From JBBQXH01 sp963710975 (GTDB lineage Bacteria > Actinomycetota > Thermoleophilia > Gaiellales > Gaiellaceae): 64,000 bases of DNA. This document shows, one piece after another, positions 1 through 10,213 of this stretch. The first letter of the stretch is position 1. Every line of letters begins with the position of its first letter. The notes under the pieces were generated by a model. The model saw only the letters and a program-made list of their open reading frames with translations, did not search any database and was not told where the DNA came from. The stretch is from assembly GCA_963710975.1 (NCBI GenBank), contig CAVQCG010000005.1, positions 124,001-188,000 of the forward strand, given 5' to 3'. Made by a program: the position numbers and the translations under genes.

Positions 1-188
1 ATCCGGAACCGGCGCAGCCGGTCTCTTCACGACCTCGACGCGGCGACGCGGCGACCGATCAGTTGGTGGCCGCCAGGGTGCGCCGGATCGCGCAGGGCTT
101 ACTCGGCCTTTACCCGATCACAGTCGAAAAGCAGGCATCGGGCGGTCTCCTTTGCCGAAACCACAGTTCGACGGAAGGAGATACCTCG

Positions 189-1664
189 ATGGAACCCGTA
201 CGCACTCCTGATGCGCGCCGTTGGTTCGGCTTGGCGCTTCTCTGCTCCGCGTTCTTCATGGTCATCCTGGACGTGGCGATCGTGAACGTCGCCCTGCCCT
301 CGATCCAGGCCGACCTCGACTTCTCGCAGACGAACCTGCAGTGGGTCGTGAGCGCATACGCGCTGACCTTCGGCGGTCTGTTGCTCCTCGGCGGACGGGC
401 AGCCGACCTGCTCGGCAGGCGTCGCGTCTTCGTCGCCGGGGTCGCGGTGTTCGCACTCGCTTCGCTGCTCGGAGGGCTGGCTCCGTCCGGCTCGCTGCTT
501 GATCGTCGCGCGGGCGCTGCAGGGAATCGGAGCGGCAGCGATGACTCCAGCCGCGCTCTCGATCCTGATGACGACCTTCCGTGAGGGCGCGGAGCGCAAC
601 AAGGCGCTCGGCGTCTGGGGCGCCGTAGGGGCGTCCGGTGGGACGATCGGCCTGCTCATCGGCGGCGTGCTCACCGAGACCGTCGGTTGGGAGTGGATCT
701 TCCTCCTCAACGTGCCTGTCGGCGCGGTCGTGATCGCGCTCAGTCCCATCCTGCTCGAGGAGACGCGGGCGTTCGGCGTGGCCCGCCGATTCGATCTGGC
801 CGGGGCGGCGACGGTGACGGCGGCGCTCTCGCTACTCGTGTACGCCCTGGTCGACGCCGGCGCAGCGGGCTGGAGCTCGCCGCAGACGATCGGCCTCGCT
901 GCTGCTTCGGCGCTTCTGCTCGCGGCGTTCGTCGTGATCGAACGCCGCTCGGCGGCGCCGCTGGTGCCGTTCCGGATCTTCCGGCTGCCGGCGCTTCTCG
1001 GCTCGAACGTCGCCGGTGTTCTTTTCGGCGCGGCGGTCTTCGGGATGTTCTTCATCATCACGCTCTACCTGCAGCAGGTCCTCGGCTACTCGCCGCTCAA
1101 GGCCGGCTTCGCCTGGCTGGCGCTGTCGGTGACAGTGCTCGTTACCGCGGTCGGCGGCGCCCGAGTTGGTTACCCGGATCGGGCCGCGCTGGCCCCTCGT
1201 CGCGGGCCTCGCTGTCGCTGCCGTCGGGGTCTGGCTGCTCTCCCGCATCCCGGCCGATGCGAGCTATGTCCGCAATCTGCTCCCGGCGCTGATCGTGTCC
1301 GGGATCGGCGTCGGCCTCGCCTTCGTGACGATGTCGATCGGCGCGCTCGAAGGGGTCGAGGAACGCGATTCCGGCCTTGCCTCCGGACTCGTCAACACCA
1401 CCCAGCAGATCGGCGGTGCGCTCGGCGTCGCCGTTCTCTCCACCCTCGCCGTCTCGCGAAGCGAGGATGTCCTCGCCGTCCCACCCGAAGCTGGCCCCGG
1501 CAGCGGCGTTGACCGAGGGCTTCAGCGACGCGCTGGTCGTCGGAGCCGCCTTCGCGGCTGCCGGCGCGCTTCTCGCCGCCGTGCTCATCCGCCGTTCGGC
1601 GTCGCCGGTGATTGCAGCGGACGATCCGCCCGCGGAGACACCGGCGCTCGAGCGCGCCGCGTAG
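189..1664 (+). CDS. DHA2-family (EmrB/QacA-like) MFS drug exporter, frameshifted
   Basis: Proton-driven multidrug exporter of the 14-TM DHA2 branch of the major facilitator superfamily, in the inner membrane. The start ATG at 189 has an AAGGAG ribosome site a few bases upstream. TM1 carries the family motif LDVAIVNVALPSI, and the loop after TM2 carries GGRAADLLGRRR (MFS motif A). The reading frame changes at about 498, about 1160 and about 1480, yet the pieces join into one continuous protein (GGLAPSGSLL, then IVARALQGIGAA, then LVTRIGPRWPL, then SHPKLAPAAALTEGF). It ends at TAG 1662-1664. Because each piece keeps family motifs with no eroded stretch, indel errors near the contig end are more likely than a decayed gene. 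Substrate unknown. Confidence 0.8.
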
Positions 1665-1843
1665 GCCCTGCCGCGCGCAGGTGCGGGCGGCGCTGGAGCG
1701 AGCAGGCGCCGCCCGCCGCGGCAGTCACCGCGCGGCAGCGAACAAGCGGCAGGTGCCTGGAACTCCTGCCGGCTCGTGCTCGCTCCTCGAAGCCGATGCC
1801 CGAGCCGGTCACGGCGCCAGCGGGCGAGATGGGCTCCTGCCGA

Positions 1844-1865
1844 GGCCGGCGGAATCGAGCCGGCC
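1844..1865. terminator. GC-rich hairpin between convergent genes
   Basis: GGCCGGC at 1844-1850 pairs perfectly with GCCGGCC at 1859-1865 around an 8-nt loop. It lies between the exporter stop (1664) and the stop of the facing SnoaL-like gene (1876), where a shared terminator is expected. There is no U-tract, so it is a candidate only. Confidence 0.3.
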
Positions 1866-1875
1866 GACGGCTTGC

Positions 1876-2295
1876 TCATGGGCTGAGGGTTCGCGCCGCC
1901 TGAGGCCGAAACCCCGCGCAGGCGAGGTTCATCTGCACGATCCGACCATCCTCCACGGTCGCGTAGCCTGTGTGCTCGTTCTCCTGTTGGCCCTTCTCCG
2001 GGTCGACGCCGCGGAAGCGGTAGCGGATCCTTACGCGATCGGCGACCTGAGCGCAGTCGCTCTCGACCACCTCGAAGTCATCGAGCGGCTCGAGCCAGTA
2101 GCGGTACCGGGCGGCTGCTTCCGTTGCCCCGGCGTGCTCGCGCAGGCGATGCGGCGTGAGCGCCGTGAACGTCGCCTCGCGCGCGAAGCAACTCTCGATC
2201 GCGGCGTAGTCTCGCGCTTCGATCGCATTCAGCAGACGTTCGCACGCCTCCATACCACGAGCGTACCCGGCCTCCTCCGTGGTGCCGTTCGCCAT
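1876..2295 (-). CDS. SnoaL-like / NTF2-fold protein
   Basis: A 139-residue protein of the nuclear-transport-factor-2 fold. Its N-terminus (MEACERLLNAIEARDYAAI) and the later segment with AREATFTALTP and RIRYRFRGVDP match the SnoaL_2 pattern of small ligand-binding or isomerase proteins. ATG at 2293-2295 has a GAGGAG ribosome site upstream. It lies 32 bases downstream of the giant kinase gene on the same strand, with intervening sequence too short for much else. The family covers many unrelated activities, so no substrate can be named. Confidence 0.6.
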   Translation of the reverse strand: MANGTTEEAGYARGMEACERLLNAIEARDYAAIESCFAREATFTALTPHRLREHAGATEAAARYRYWLEPLDDFEVVESDCAQVADRVRIRYRFRGVDPEKGQQENEHTGYATVEDGRIVQMNLACAGFRPQAARTLSP

Positions 2296-2327
2296 CCAGA
2301 CTGACTCCTCGGCTCTTTAGGCTCGTG

Positions 2328-5300
2328 TCAGCCCGGGCACAGCGTGAATGGGTCACGGGCGGGCAGATTCTCCTGCCACTCCGCGGTGGTGAGGTCGCGC
2401 CCCGCAACGGAGCACGCGGCGCGCAGCCATTCGTCGGGGCGCAGGTCCCAGAGCTCGGCCGCGCCGTCGGCGCCGGCAGTCGCGAGGTGGGTTCCGTCGG
2501 GCGCGAAGGCAGCGCGGCTGCGCGCGAAGTGCGGGATCGAAACGGTTCGTATGGTGTACGGCACGTGCCCTCCCACGAGGTCGCCGCCGATGACCCGGCC
2601 AGCCGGCATCTCCCACAGACGGGTGGTCGAGAGACCGAGCGTGGTCGTGGCGAGCGTTTGCCCGTCGGAGCTGTACGCGACGCCCGCGATCACCCCGGCC
2701 TGGCCGACGAGCGCGGGTGGCACTTCCCGGCCGGTGCTCGCGTCCCACTGACGGGTCACGCCGCTCGAGGTTCCACCGATCACGCGCTCGCCGTCCGGGC
2801 TGAACGCGACGTCCGTCACCAAGGCGTCGATATTGTCGATGACGGGCACGACGGCACGTCGCGTCCGCGTGTCGTAGATGTGCAGGAAATTGTCAGCCGT
2901 CGCGACGGCGAGTCGTCGACCATCGGGACTCCAGGCGAGCGAAAGCGGCTGACCGTTGTCGTAGGAGATCGGTGCACCGACATCACGGCCTGTCTCGGCG
3001 TCGACGAAACGTACGAGCCCGATGCCGGGACCAAACGCCGACTCGAGCTCGCCCTTGCTGCGATCGACCCCGAGCGCGAGCACCCGGCCGTCGGGACTGA
3101 AGGCGACCGAGTACACCCACGCGTCGCCCACGTCGATGCTCGGGCCCGCCGCGCCCGAGCCGAGTCGCCACATGCGGACCATCGGAGCCGGTGCCGCCCG
3201 CGGCGATGCGTTGCCCGGTGGGATCGGATGCGACGGTGAGCACCTCGCCCTCGAGCCGGAAGGTACGAAGGATCCGGCCGGTCGACCCGTCACGGAGCGC
3301 GACGGATCCGTCGGCAGCGGCCGTCAGCAGCTGCCCGTCGGCCGTGTACGCGACCTCGGCGACGAGCCCCGACTGACCCGTGAGCGGGACGGCAACGCTG
3401 CGATGCCCGTCGAGCGACCAGAGCGCACCGGTGCGGTCGAGCCCCGCGGTGGCGAGCATGGACCCGTCCGGGCTGAAGCTCACGTCGTTGACCGCCGATG
3501 CGTTCGCCGCGAGCGGCTCACCCACTGGAGCCGCTGAGGCGCGGTCGAACAGCTGTGTTCGGCCGTCGGAGCGCGCCACCGCGACGAGGTCGGCGCCGGC
3601 CGAGAACTCGATGCTGGTGGCCACGTCGTCCGAGAGTGTCAGCACCGACGACAACGTCCCACGCTCGGTATCGACGAGCAGGACCGGACCGGCGTCCGTG
3701 CCGATCGCGAGGAGCGCGCCGTTGCTCGAAAAGGCGAGCGCGGTGATCTCCTGCGGATCGCGCCCCAGCAGCTCCGCCGGCTGCAGCGGCGCGCCGATGG
3801 GCGCCCGCGTCGCGACGTCCCAGACCTGCACCGACTGGTCGGGCAGTGGGAGCGCGAGGCGGCTGGCGTCGTCGCTCACCGCGAGTCGACGGTCTCCCAC
3901 GTACGTGTCGGCGAGCTCCCAGGTCCCGGCGCGCGGCTCCCACGTCGCCGTGTCCCACAGAACGGCAGTGGTCGGCGGGCTCTCGTCCGAGAACGTCACG
4001 CCGCCTTCCGCGACGAGCGTCGTGCCGTCGCGACTCCACGACACGCTGCTCAACGATCCCGAAGGGCTCGGCAGGAAGCGTGCGAGCCGCCGCGTCCCGA
4101 GGTCCCAGATCTCGAGACCGGCCTTGTCCCCCGGCGCGCCCAGCGCGACGGCGACCGCGAGCCAGCGTCCGTCCGGGCTGAATGCGGCGCCGAGGTTGAC
4201 GCTGCCTTTGCCGCGTCGCAGGGTCGCGACCCGCCGGTGCGAGCGCGTGTCCCACAGGATCGTTCCGGTGCCGTCTGACGTCGGCGTCGCGAGGGTCGTG
4301 CCGTCGGGACTGAACACGGCCGCCTCCAGCCCGGACTCGGCTCCGTGGAGCACGCCGAGCAGCAGGGGATGGGCCGTCAGCGCGGACAGCAACGTGCTGC
4401 GCGTCTCGGCTGTCTGGTCGAGGCGGTAGGCGGCGGCCGCGAGCAGCAACCCGAGGTCGGCTTGCCGGTCGATGACGCTGCGCGAGACCGCCGCAACTCG
4501 GGCGACATCCGCCCGGTCCCGCGCGTCGGCGGTGCGCCCGCGTTGCACGAACGCGACCACGCCGGCGACGAGCGCAACGACGAGCACTATCGCCACCGCG
4601 CTGAGGAGCACACGCAGGCGGCGGTTCGTGCGCATCTGGGTGCGCAGCGCACGATCCTGTTCGGCGACACTCGCGTCGAGGAACTCATCCTCGGTCGACG
4701 AGAGCACTGGACCCGACGCGCGCCACTCGGTCGCAACTGCGAGACGCTGCCCCCGGTACAGCTCGCCCGCGTCTCGGCCGGCCGCGAGCCAGGCCTCAGC
4801 CGCCGCCGTCAGGTGACGATGGACGCGCAGCGCGGCGCGGTCTTCGTCCAGCCAGCGTCGCAGCTCGGGCCATTCGCGGATCAGCGCCTCGTGCGCGAGC
4901 TGCACCGAGCCCTCGTCGACGGTGACGAGCCGCTCCGCGGTCAGTCGAGCGAGAACCGCCGCGACCTCGCGCTCATCCGGGCCCGCGAACTCCGCCGAGC
5001 GCAGCCCGCCGGCGCGTGTCCTCCACGCCTTCGCCCGGCTCGACCAGCCGCAACAGGACCCGACGGGCGAGCTGCTGTTGGCGCGCATCGAGCGACTCGA
5101 GGACGCGGTCGGCCGTGGTCGCGATCGCCGCCCGCACGCCTCCCGTGCTGCGATACGCCTCGAGCGTCAGGGTGCGCCCGTCGCGCGCCGCCCACGTCGC
5201 CAGCAGCGCATGGGAGAGCAGCGGGAGCGCGCCGGGTTCGCTGGCGACTTCGCTCACGAGCAGATCGACGAGGGCCGGTTCGACGCGCAGCCCGCAGGTG

Positions 5301-7090
5301 TTCGCGGGTTCGACGATGGCCTCGCGTAGCTCTTCTTCGGTCATCGGCCCGAGGAGGAGCTGCTGCGACGCGACTGCGGCGGCGAGCGCCGGATGGCTGG
5401 CACAGCTGCCGTAGAAGTCGGCGCGTATCCCGATGACGACCGGTCCCGCGCGCGCGAGCATGCTGTCGATGAAGCGCCGTCGCGCATCGTCGTCGTGACA
5501 CAAGGTGAAGAGCTCTTCGAACTGGTCGATCGACGAGCAACGACGAACCGCCGGGAACCGGCGTCGGGTGCTCGCCAGGCGTTATGACGATGCCGTCACC
5601 GAACGCGGGGAGGAGCCCGGCCCGGAGGATCGAGGACTTGCCGCTGCCGGAGCTTCCGACGAGGGCGACGAAGCCAACTGCCTGCACGCGCTCGACGAGG
5701 TCGCTGCACCACGGCCGAACGGCCGAAGAACCGTGCGCTGTCGCCGACATCGAACGACAGCAGGCCTTGATAGGGGCACTCGCTGCACGACGGCGGCGCG
5801 TCGACGCCCGGCGCTGCGACCGCGAACACCGGTACGCGTTCGGTGACGCCGCGGAGTCGGTGCGGACCCAGATCGACGAGCGTCGCGCCGGAAGGCATCG
5901 CGTCGGCGACGAGCAGCGGCCGTGACACCGCTGACGAAGACCTGGTTGCCGTCCGCGAGCGCGCGTATCGCGCGCGCCGACGTTGAGCGTGGGCCCGAAG
6001 TAGTCGCCGCCGCGTTGCTCGGCCTCTCCCGTGTGCAGCGCCATGCGCACACGGATCGCGAGGTCGCCCGGCCACGCCTCGGCTGCGAGTCGGCCCTGGC
6101 AGTCGATGGTGGCTGCGACGGCCTGCTCGGCCGCGCTGAACACCGAGACGGTCGCGTCGCCCTCCCCCATCGACTTCAGGAACCGGCCGCCGTGTGACTC
6201 GACGGTCTCGGCGATGATCTGGTCGTGGCGCACGAGCGCACGCGCCATCGACGAAGGGTCGCGTTCCCATGCTTGCGTCGAGCCCTCGATGTCGGAGAGG
6301 CAGAACGTGAGCACACCGGTCGGAAGGGTCGAGCCCCATCCGGCGCGCAAGCGCTCGACGAATTCCCCGGGTGTCGCCGGACGGCGCGCCGGGTCGGTCG
6401 CCAGCCCGGCGCGGATCGCGGTCTCGAGCGCGGCTGTCTGCTCGGGGTCGATGCCGTCCCACGTCGACAGGACGCTCGTCGGGGGCGTCCCGGTGAGCAG
6501 CGTGAACGCCGTGGCGGCGAGCGCGTACACGTCGGACGCGCGGCTCGGAGGTTCCGTGAGCGAGCTCGGGAGCCGTGAATCCGGGCGTGCCGAGACCATT
6601 CGTGCGAGAACCTGACGCCGTCGACACGCCGAAGTCGACGAGCACGATGTGACCGCCGCGTGTCAGCACGAGGTTCGCGGGCTTCACGTCGCCGTGGATA
6701 ACCGGAGGATCTCGCGTGTGCAGATGCGTCAACGCGTCAGCGGCTTCCGCGAGCCACGCGACGACGCTCGACGGTGAAAGCCCGGGCCGACCTCTGGTCT
6801 GCAGAACACGACCCAGATCGACGCCGTCGACCCAATCCATGACGATGACGTAGCTGATCGTCCTCGAAGAAGCCGTCGCGGACGAGCGCGAGATTCGCGT
6901 GAGGCGGCAGCGCGAGGAGGACGCGTGCTTCGTCGAGCATGAGCTCGCGGTCGGCGTCCGTCGCGACGGCTCGGAGCTTCAGCGCGACGAACCGGTCGTG
7001 CTGGAGGTCGAGGGCCTTCACCAGGCGGCCTTCTCCGCCCTCACCCACGACCTCGAGCGGCTCGTAGCGGTCATGTATGAGCTCGGTCAT
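2328..7090 (-). CDS. Ser/Thr kinase - class III cyclase - nSTAND1 NTPase - TM - WD40 fusion, frameshifted
   Basis: A giant signalling protein of about 1,590 residues, read across at least eight frame changes. Order from the N-terminus: a protein kinase with GEGGEG glycine loop, VALKL lysine, HGDVKPANL catalytic loop, DFG and APEL; a class III nucleotide cyclase (LSDIEGST, GEGDATVSVF, GPTLNVGA); an nSTAND1 NTPase with its usual entry CPYQGLLSF and P-loop GSSGSGKSS; the ALIREWPELRRWL region; one transmembrane helix (about 4560-4630); and about 12 WD40-like units with repeated FSPDG turns, ending at TGA 2328-2330. The catalytic loop reads HGD, so it is a non-RD kinase. The start is probably ATG 7090 (MTELIHDRYEPL); a TTG lies at 7117. 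Similar kinase/cyclase fusions are known from thiazole/oxazole-modified peptide clusters, but no such cluster is visible here. Breaks fall near 6850, 6600, 6020, 5930, 5720, 5530, 5030 and 3190, and look like indels because every domain is intact. Confidence 0.8.
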
Positions 7091-7202
7091 CTCCGCGATC
7101 TCATCTTCGCATCGCAAGCCATCACGGCAGGAGACTAGAACGCATCTTCAGATCTCCGCTCAGACGCCGTAAGCTCACGTCACAGAGGCGAGAGGAGACA
7201 CG

Positions 7203-8078
7203 ATGGTTTCTCGTATTGGGCATGTGGCATTACGCGTGCGCGATCTCGACGCGGCGATCTTCCATGCGGTCGAAATACTTGGTCTCAGAGAGGTCGAGCG
7301 CAGCGCCGCCACGGTCTATCTGACCTGCGACACAACGCATCACGGGCTCGAGCTGATCGCGGCTGACGAGGTCTCTCTCGACCACACCGGCTTCGAAGTG
7401 CTTGGACTGGATGGTCTCGAGCCGGTTCGGGAGATGCTCGAGCGCGAGCAGATCCCGCTCATCTCGAATGGCCCCGACGAGCCCGGTATTCGTGATTCGG
7501 TGCGCTTCGCCGGGCCGGGTGGGCTCATCTTCGACGTCTACGAAGGCATGGAGACCGTCGAGCTCCAGCCAGGCGGACCCGGGATTCGTCCCGTCAAGCT
7601 TCAGCACGTCACGTTCAGGTCCGACGAGATGGACGAGATGGAGCGCCTCTTCCACCTGCTCGGCTTCCGGCTGTCAGACAGGATCGGAGACGCGCTGACT
7701 TGGATGCGCTGCAACCCCGATCACCACGGCGTCGCCTTCATCAGGGGAGGCGTCGGGCTCCATCACTACGCCTGGGAAGTCGAGAGTTGGGCTGACCTGG
7801 AGCGGCTCGGCGATCACCTCCTCGCACACGACAAGCGCTTCATGTTCGGGCCAGGTAGGCACGGCCCCGGACTCAACCTCTTCTGTTACCACCTCGACGG
7901 CGCCGGCGTGCTCGTCGAGTACACCGCGGACCTCCAACGCATCTACGACGACGCAGGCCACGAGCCCCGAGACTGGCCCGATGTCCCAGAGTCCATAAAC
8001 CAGTGGGGGCCCGCGGCCCCTGACGCGTTCATGACCCAACTCACGCCGTCAGCGACAGCGACTCGGATGACTGCCTGA
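7203..8078 (+). CDS. Type I extradiol dioxygenase-like VOC protein
   Basis: A two-module vicinal-oxygen-chelate protein of 291 residues, the length of classical type I ring-cleavage dioxygenases. The C-terminal module keeps a plausible 2-His-1-Glu Fe(II) site: His135 (LQHVTF), His187/188 (LHHYAWEV) and Glu239 (VLVEYTAD). The N-terminal module is degenerate, as is usual. ATG 7203 follows GAGAGGAGA. The likely role is oxygen-dependent cleavage of a catechol or similar diol, but the substrate cannot be read from sequence. It is transcribed away from the kinase gene. The PPOX gene follows 96 bases downstream on the same strand, with its own strong ribosome site. Confidence 0.7.
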   Translation: MVSRIGHVALRVRDLDAAIFHAVEILGLREVERSAATVYLTCDTTHHGLELIAADEVSLDHTGFEVLGLDGLEPVREMLEREQIPLISNGPDEPGIRDSVRFAGPGGLIFDVYEGMETVELQPGGPGIRPVKLQHVTFRSDEMDEMERLFHLLGFRLSDRIGDALTWMRCNPDHHGVAFIRGGVGLHHYAWEVESWADLERLGDHLLAHDKRFMFGPGRHGPGLNLFCYHLDGAGVLVEYTADLQRIYDDAGHEPRDWPDVPESINQWGPAAPDAFMTQLTPSATATRMTA

Positions 8079-8174
8079 GCGACCGCCCGGACCGACGGCC
8101 AGCGCCTCGCCGCGAATGACTAAGCTGTGCGCTGTTTCCCCACGCTGTACACGAACTCGACCTCAGGAGGCACG

Positions 8175-8582
8175 ATGACGGTTGTGATTCCAGACGACAT
8201 TCAGGCGATGTTGAAGGGCAAGTACTTCTGGCACCTGGCCACAGTCGGCCCCTCGGGTGCGCCGCAGAGCACACCGATCTGGGCGGACACCGACGGGACC
8301 AACGTCATCGTCAACACCGCCCTGGGCCGAGCGAAGAATCGCAACATGCGCGCCGACGGTCGCGTGGCGCTCTCGTCGTTCGACTTCTCGAATCCCTACG
8401 GGTTCGTCGAGATCCAGGGGCACGTCATCGAGATCATCGAGGGCCAGCCGGCCGAGGACGGCATCGACGACCTGTCCGAGAAGTACCTCGGCGAGCGACC
8501 CTACCCGTACCGCAAGCCGGACGAGCGGCGCGTCATCTTCAGGGTCGAGCCGACAGCCATCACCACCTGGGAGCGCGGCTAG
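8175..8582 (+). CDS. PPOX-class F420/flavin-dependent oxidoreductase
   Basis: A 135-residue split-barrel protein of the pyridoxamine-5-phosphate-oxidase superfamily. KYFWHLATVGPSGAPQSTPI and the following IWADTDG strand are the usual start of the FMN/F420-binding barrel. RAKNRNMRADGRVALS and GHVIEI are also typical. ATG 8175 is fixed by a perfect AGGAGG at 8165-8170; an earlier in-frame ATG at 8127 has no ribosome site. In actinobacteria this small subgroup mostly uses F420 to reduce or oxidise unknown small molecules, which is the best guess here. Confidence 0.75.
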   Translation: MTVVIPDDIQAMLKGKYFWHLATVGPSGAPQSTPIWADTDGTNVIVNTALGRAKNRNMRADGRVALSSFDFSNPYGFVEIQGHVIEIIEGQPAEDGIDDLSEKYLGERPYPYRKPDERRVIFRVEPTAITTWERG

Positions 8583-8606
8583 CGCCTCGGCCAGGCGGTG
8601 TTCGCT

Positions 8607-8637
8607 GGCAGGAGGTGGCAGAGCTCCGCCTCCTGCC
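8607..8637. terminator. Bidirectional terminator hairpin
   Basis: GGCAGGAGG (8607-8615) pairs perfectly with CCTCCTGCC (8629-8637) around a 13-nt loop. It lies in the 65-bp gap between the convergent stops of the PPOX gene (8582) and the XRE regulator (8648). A related stem (GCAGGAGG/CCTCCTGC) sits between convergent genes at 33369-33399. Confidence 0.55.
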
Positions 8638-8647
8638 GCGACGGCCG

Positions 8648-9343
8648 TCAGGACGCGGCCGGCGCCCTGGGGTCGCTCTGACGTCCGACCACGAACCAGA
8701 CCCCGTGCACGGGCTCACTGCCGATGTTGCGCAGCCGGTGCGGAACGGTCGAGTCGAATGAGATCGAGTCCCCGGAACCAAGTGTGTAGACGTCGAAGCC
8801 GACCGTGACCTCGAGCGTCCCGCTCAGCACGAGCCCGTACTCGTGCCCTGCATGCCTCATGAACGCATCGCCCGGGCCAGACGAGCCGCCCACGTCATAG
8901 GTGACGTACAGGAAGTCGGCCTCCCGGTCGGATTCGGGCGTCAGACGCTCCCAGCGAACGCCCGTCTCGAGCTCGATCGCGCTGCGGCGCTGACCGCGCT
9001 GCACGTGCCGCTCGTGTGCTGCGCGCGGCTCGGCGACCTCACGCGACGGGCTTTTCGCTCGGACGGGCGGCACCGCCCCCTCCTCGCCGATGCCGTTGAA
9101 GAGGGTGTCGAGTGAGATCTCGAGCTCCGTGACGATCGCGTACAGCGTGTTCACGGAGAGCCGCGACTTGCCGGTCTCGAACTGCGAGATGGCGCTGGGG
9201 GAGATCTTGAGTCGTCGGGCCAGCTCCCTCAGGCTGATCTGCCGCTCTTCCCGGTAGGCGCGCAGGCGACGACCGAGATCGTCGTCGATCGGACGTCTCA
9301 TCCGGGGCGCGGTCCCGGCGCTCGAGGTGGAGTTCGCCGCCAC
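8648..9343 (-). CDS. XRE-family regulator with C-terminal cupin
   Basis: A 231-residue transcription regulator. Residues about 25-80 form a Cro/C1-type helix-turn-helix (LRELARRLKISPSAISQFETG). Residues about 155-220 form a cupin sensor (HAGHEYGLVLSGTLEVTVG, then DSISFDSTVPHRLRN). This MerR/PuuR-like layout usually senses a small metabolite and controls neighbouring catabolic genes. It is divergent from the 9.4-22 kb cluster, so control of that cluster and itself is the natural inference. The start GTG 9341-9343 has no ribosome site but sits 6 nt after a TAGAAT box, suggesting a leaderless mRNA. Confidence 0.85.
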   Translation of the reverse strand: MAANSTSSAGTAPRMRRPIDDDLGRRLRAYREERQISLRELARRLKISPSAISQFETGKSRLSVNTLYAIVTELEISLDTLFNGIGEEGAVPPVRAKSPSREVAEPRAAHERHVQRGQRRSAIELETGVRWERLTPESDREADFLYVTYDVGGSSGPGDAFMRHAGHEYGLVLSGTLEVTVGFDVYTLGSGDSISFDSTVPHRLRNIGSEPVHGVWFVVGRQSDPRAPAAS

Positions 9344-9349
9344 GGCGGC

Positions 9350-9355
9350 ATTCTA
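9350..9355 (-). promoter_or_regulatory. -10 box for leaderless XRE regulator
   Basis: On the minus strand TAGAAT (5 of 6 matches to TATAAT) ends 6 nt before the GTG start of the XRE gene, so transcription would begin at the start codon. No clear -35 box is seen. The 101-bp divergent interval 9344-9444 is also where an operator for the facing SDR-led cluster would lie. Confidence 0.5.
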
Positions 9356-9444
9356 CCCACGCTCAGAGCGGTGTTTGGTATTACTGGACAGATCCCCATC
9401 GGTCTCGTAACGTGCCTGCTCCGGGTTTTCGGATCGGAGGTGGG

Positions 9445-10143
9445 ATGGCCGAGGAGATCGTGGTCGTCGGTGGAACGTCCGGCATCGGCCGGCGGCTCGC
9501 GGAGGCGTACGCGAGTCGTGGAGAACAAGTCGTGCTCACTGGGCGCAGTGCCGAGCGCGCGAGCGCGATCGCCCGCGAGATCGGGGGCGCGGCCCGGGGG
9601 ATGGCGGTCGATCTCTCTGAGCCGGAGACGATCGGCGAGTGCGTCCGTGACATCGGCCAGGTGCGACACCTGATCGTCGCCGCGATCGAACGTGACGAGA
9701 ACAGCGTCCGTGAGTACGACATCCGCCGAGCGACCCGACTCGTGACCATGAAGCTCATTGGTTACACGGAGGTCGTGCACGCGCTGGCGCCGAGACTCCT
9801 GCCGGACGCGTCGATCGTGCTCTTCGGAGGCCTTGCCAAGGATCGGCCCTACCCCGGCTCGACCACCGTGACGACCGTCAACGGCGGTGTAACGGGTCTC
9901 GTGCGAACCCTGGCGGTCGAACTCGCGCCCGTGCGGGTGAACGGCCTTCACCCCGGCATCGTCGGTGACACGCCGGCCTGGAGCAGCAAGCCTGCCGAGG
10001 TGCTCGAGGGGATCGTGGCACGCACGCCGACCGGCCGTCTCGTCGCCACGGACGACGTGGTCCACGCGGCACGCTTCCTGCTCGAGAACCCGTCGGTCAA
10101 CGGCGTCAACCTCGCGGTCGACGGCGGATGGCTCCTGCGATGA
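9445..10143 (+). CDS. SDR-family protein lacking the Tyr-Lys pair
   Basis: A 232-residue Rossmann protein of the short-chain dehydrogenase family. The cofactor loop is GGTSGIGRRL (residues 9-18), and the C-terminal LAVDGGW is also typical. ATG 9445 follows a GGAGG site. The stretch aligning with the catalytic YxxxK motif reads TTVTTVNGGVTGLVRTL, which puts Val142 and Asn146 where the active Tyr and Lys should be. It may therefore be a non-canonical dehydrogenase, an isomerase or a binding protein. It is the first gene of the cluster divergent from the XRE regulator and is followed after 70 bp by a dehydrogenase. Confidence 0.75.
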   Translation: MAEEIVVVGGTSGIGRRLAEAYASRGEQVVLTGRSAERASAIAREIGGAARGMAVDLSEPETIGECVRDIGQVRHLIVAAIERDENSVREYDIRRATRLVTMKLIGYTEVVHALAPRLLPDASIVLFGGLAKDRPYPGSTTVTTVNGGVTGLVRTLAVELAPVRVNGLHPGIVGDTPAWSSKPAEVLEGIVARTPTGRLVATDDVVHAARFLLENPSVNGVNLAVDGGWLLR

Positions 10144-10213
10144 GCCCCGAGAAGGTGGCGCGCCCGAGGGAGATCTCCCTTGTGCTCGTCGACGTTGAAC
10201 GGTGGAGGACGAG

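Noticed and set aside
1..188. Possible gene at the left edge
   Set aside because: No ORF with recognisable features; only the ribosome site of the exporter gene is seen.
4345..5436. Long plus-strand ORF of 363 codons opposite the kinase-cyclase-WD40 gene
   Set aside because: Arg/Ala/Gly-rich shadow of high-GC coding sequence; the minus strand carries clear domain motifs across the same bases.
8127..8174. Earlier start for the PPOX gene
   Set aside because: A perfect AGGAGG at 8165-8170 places the start at ATG 8175.
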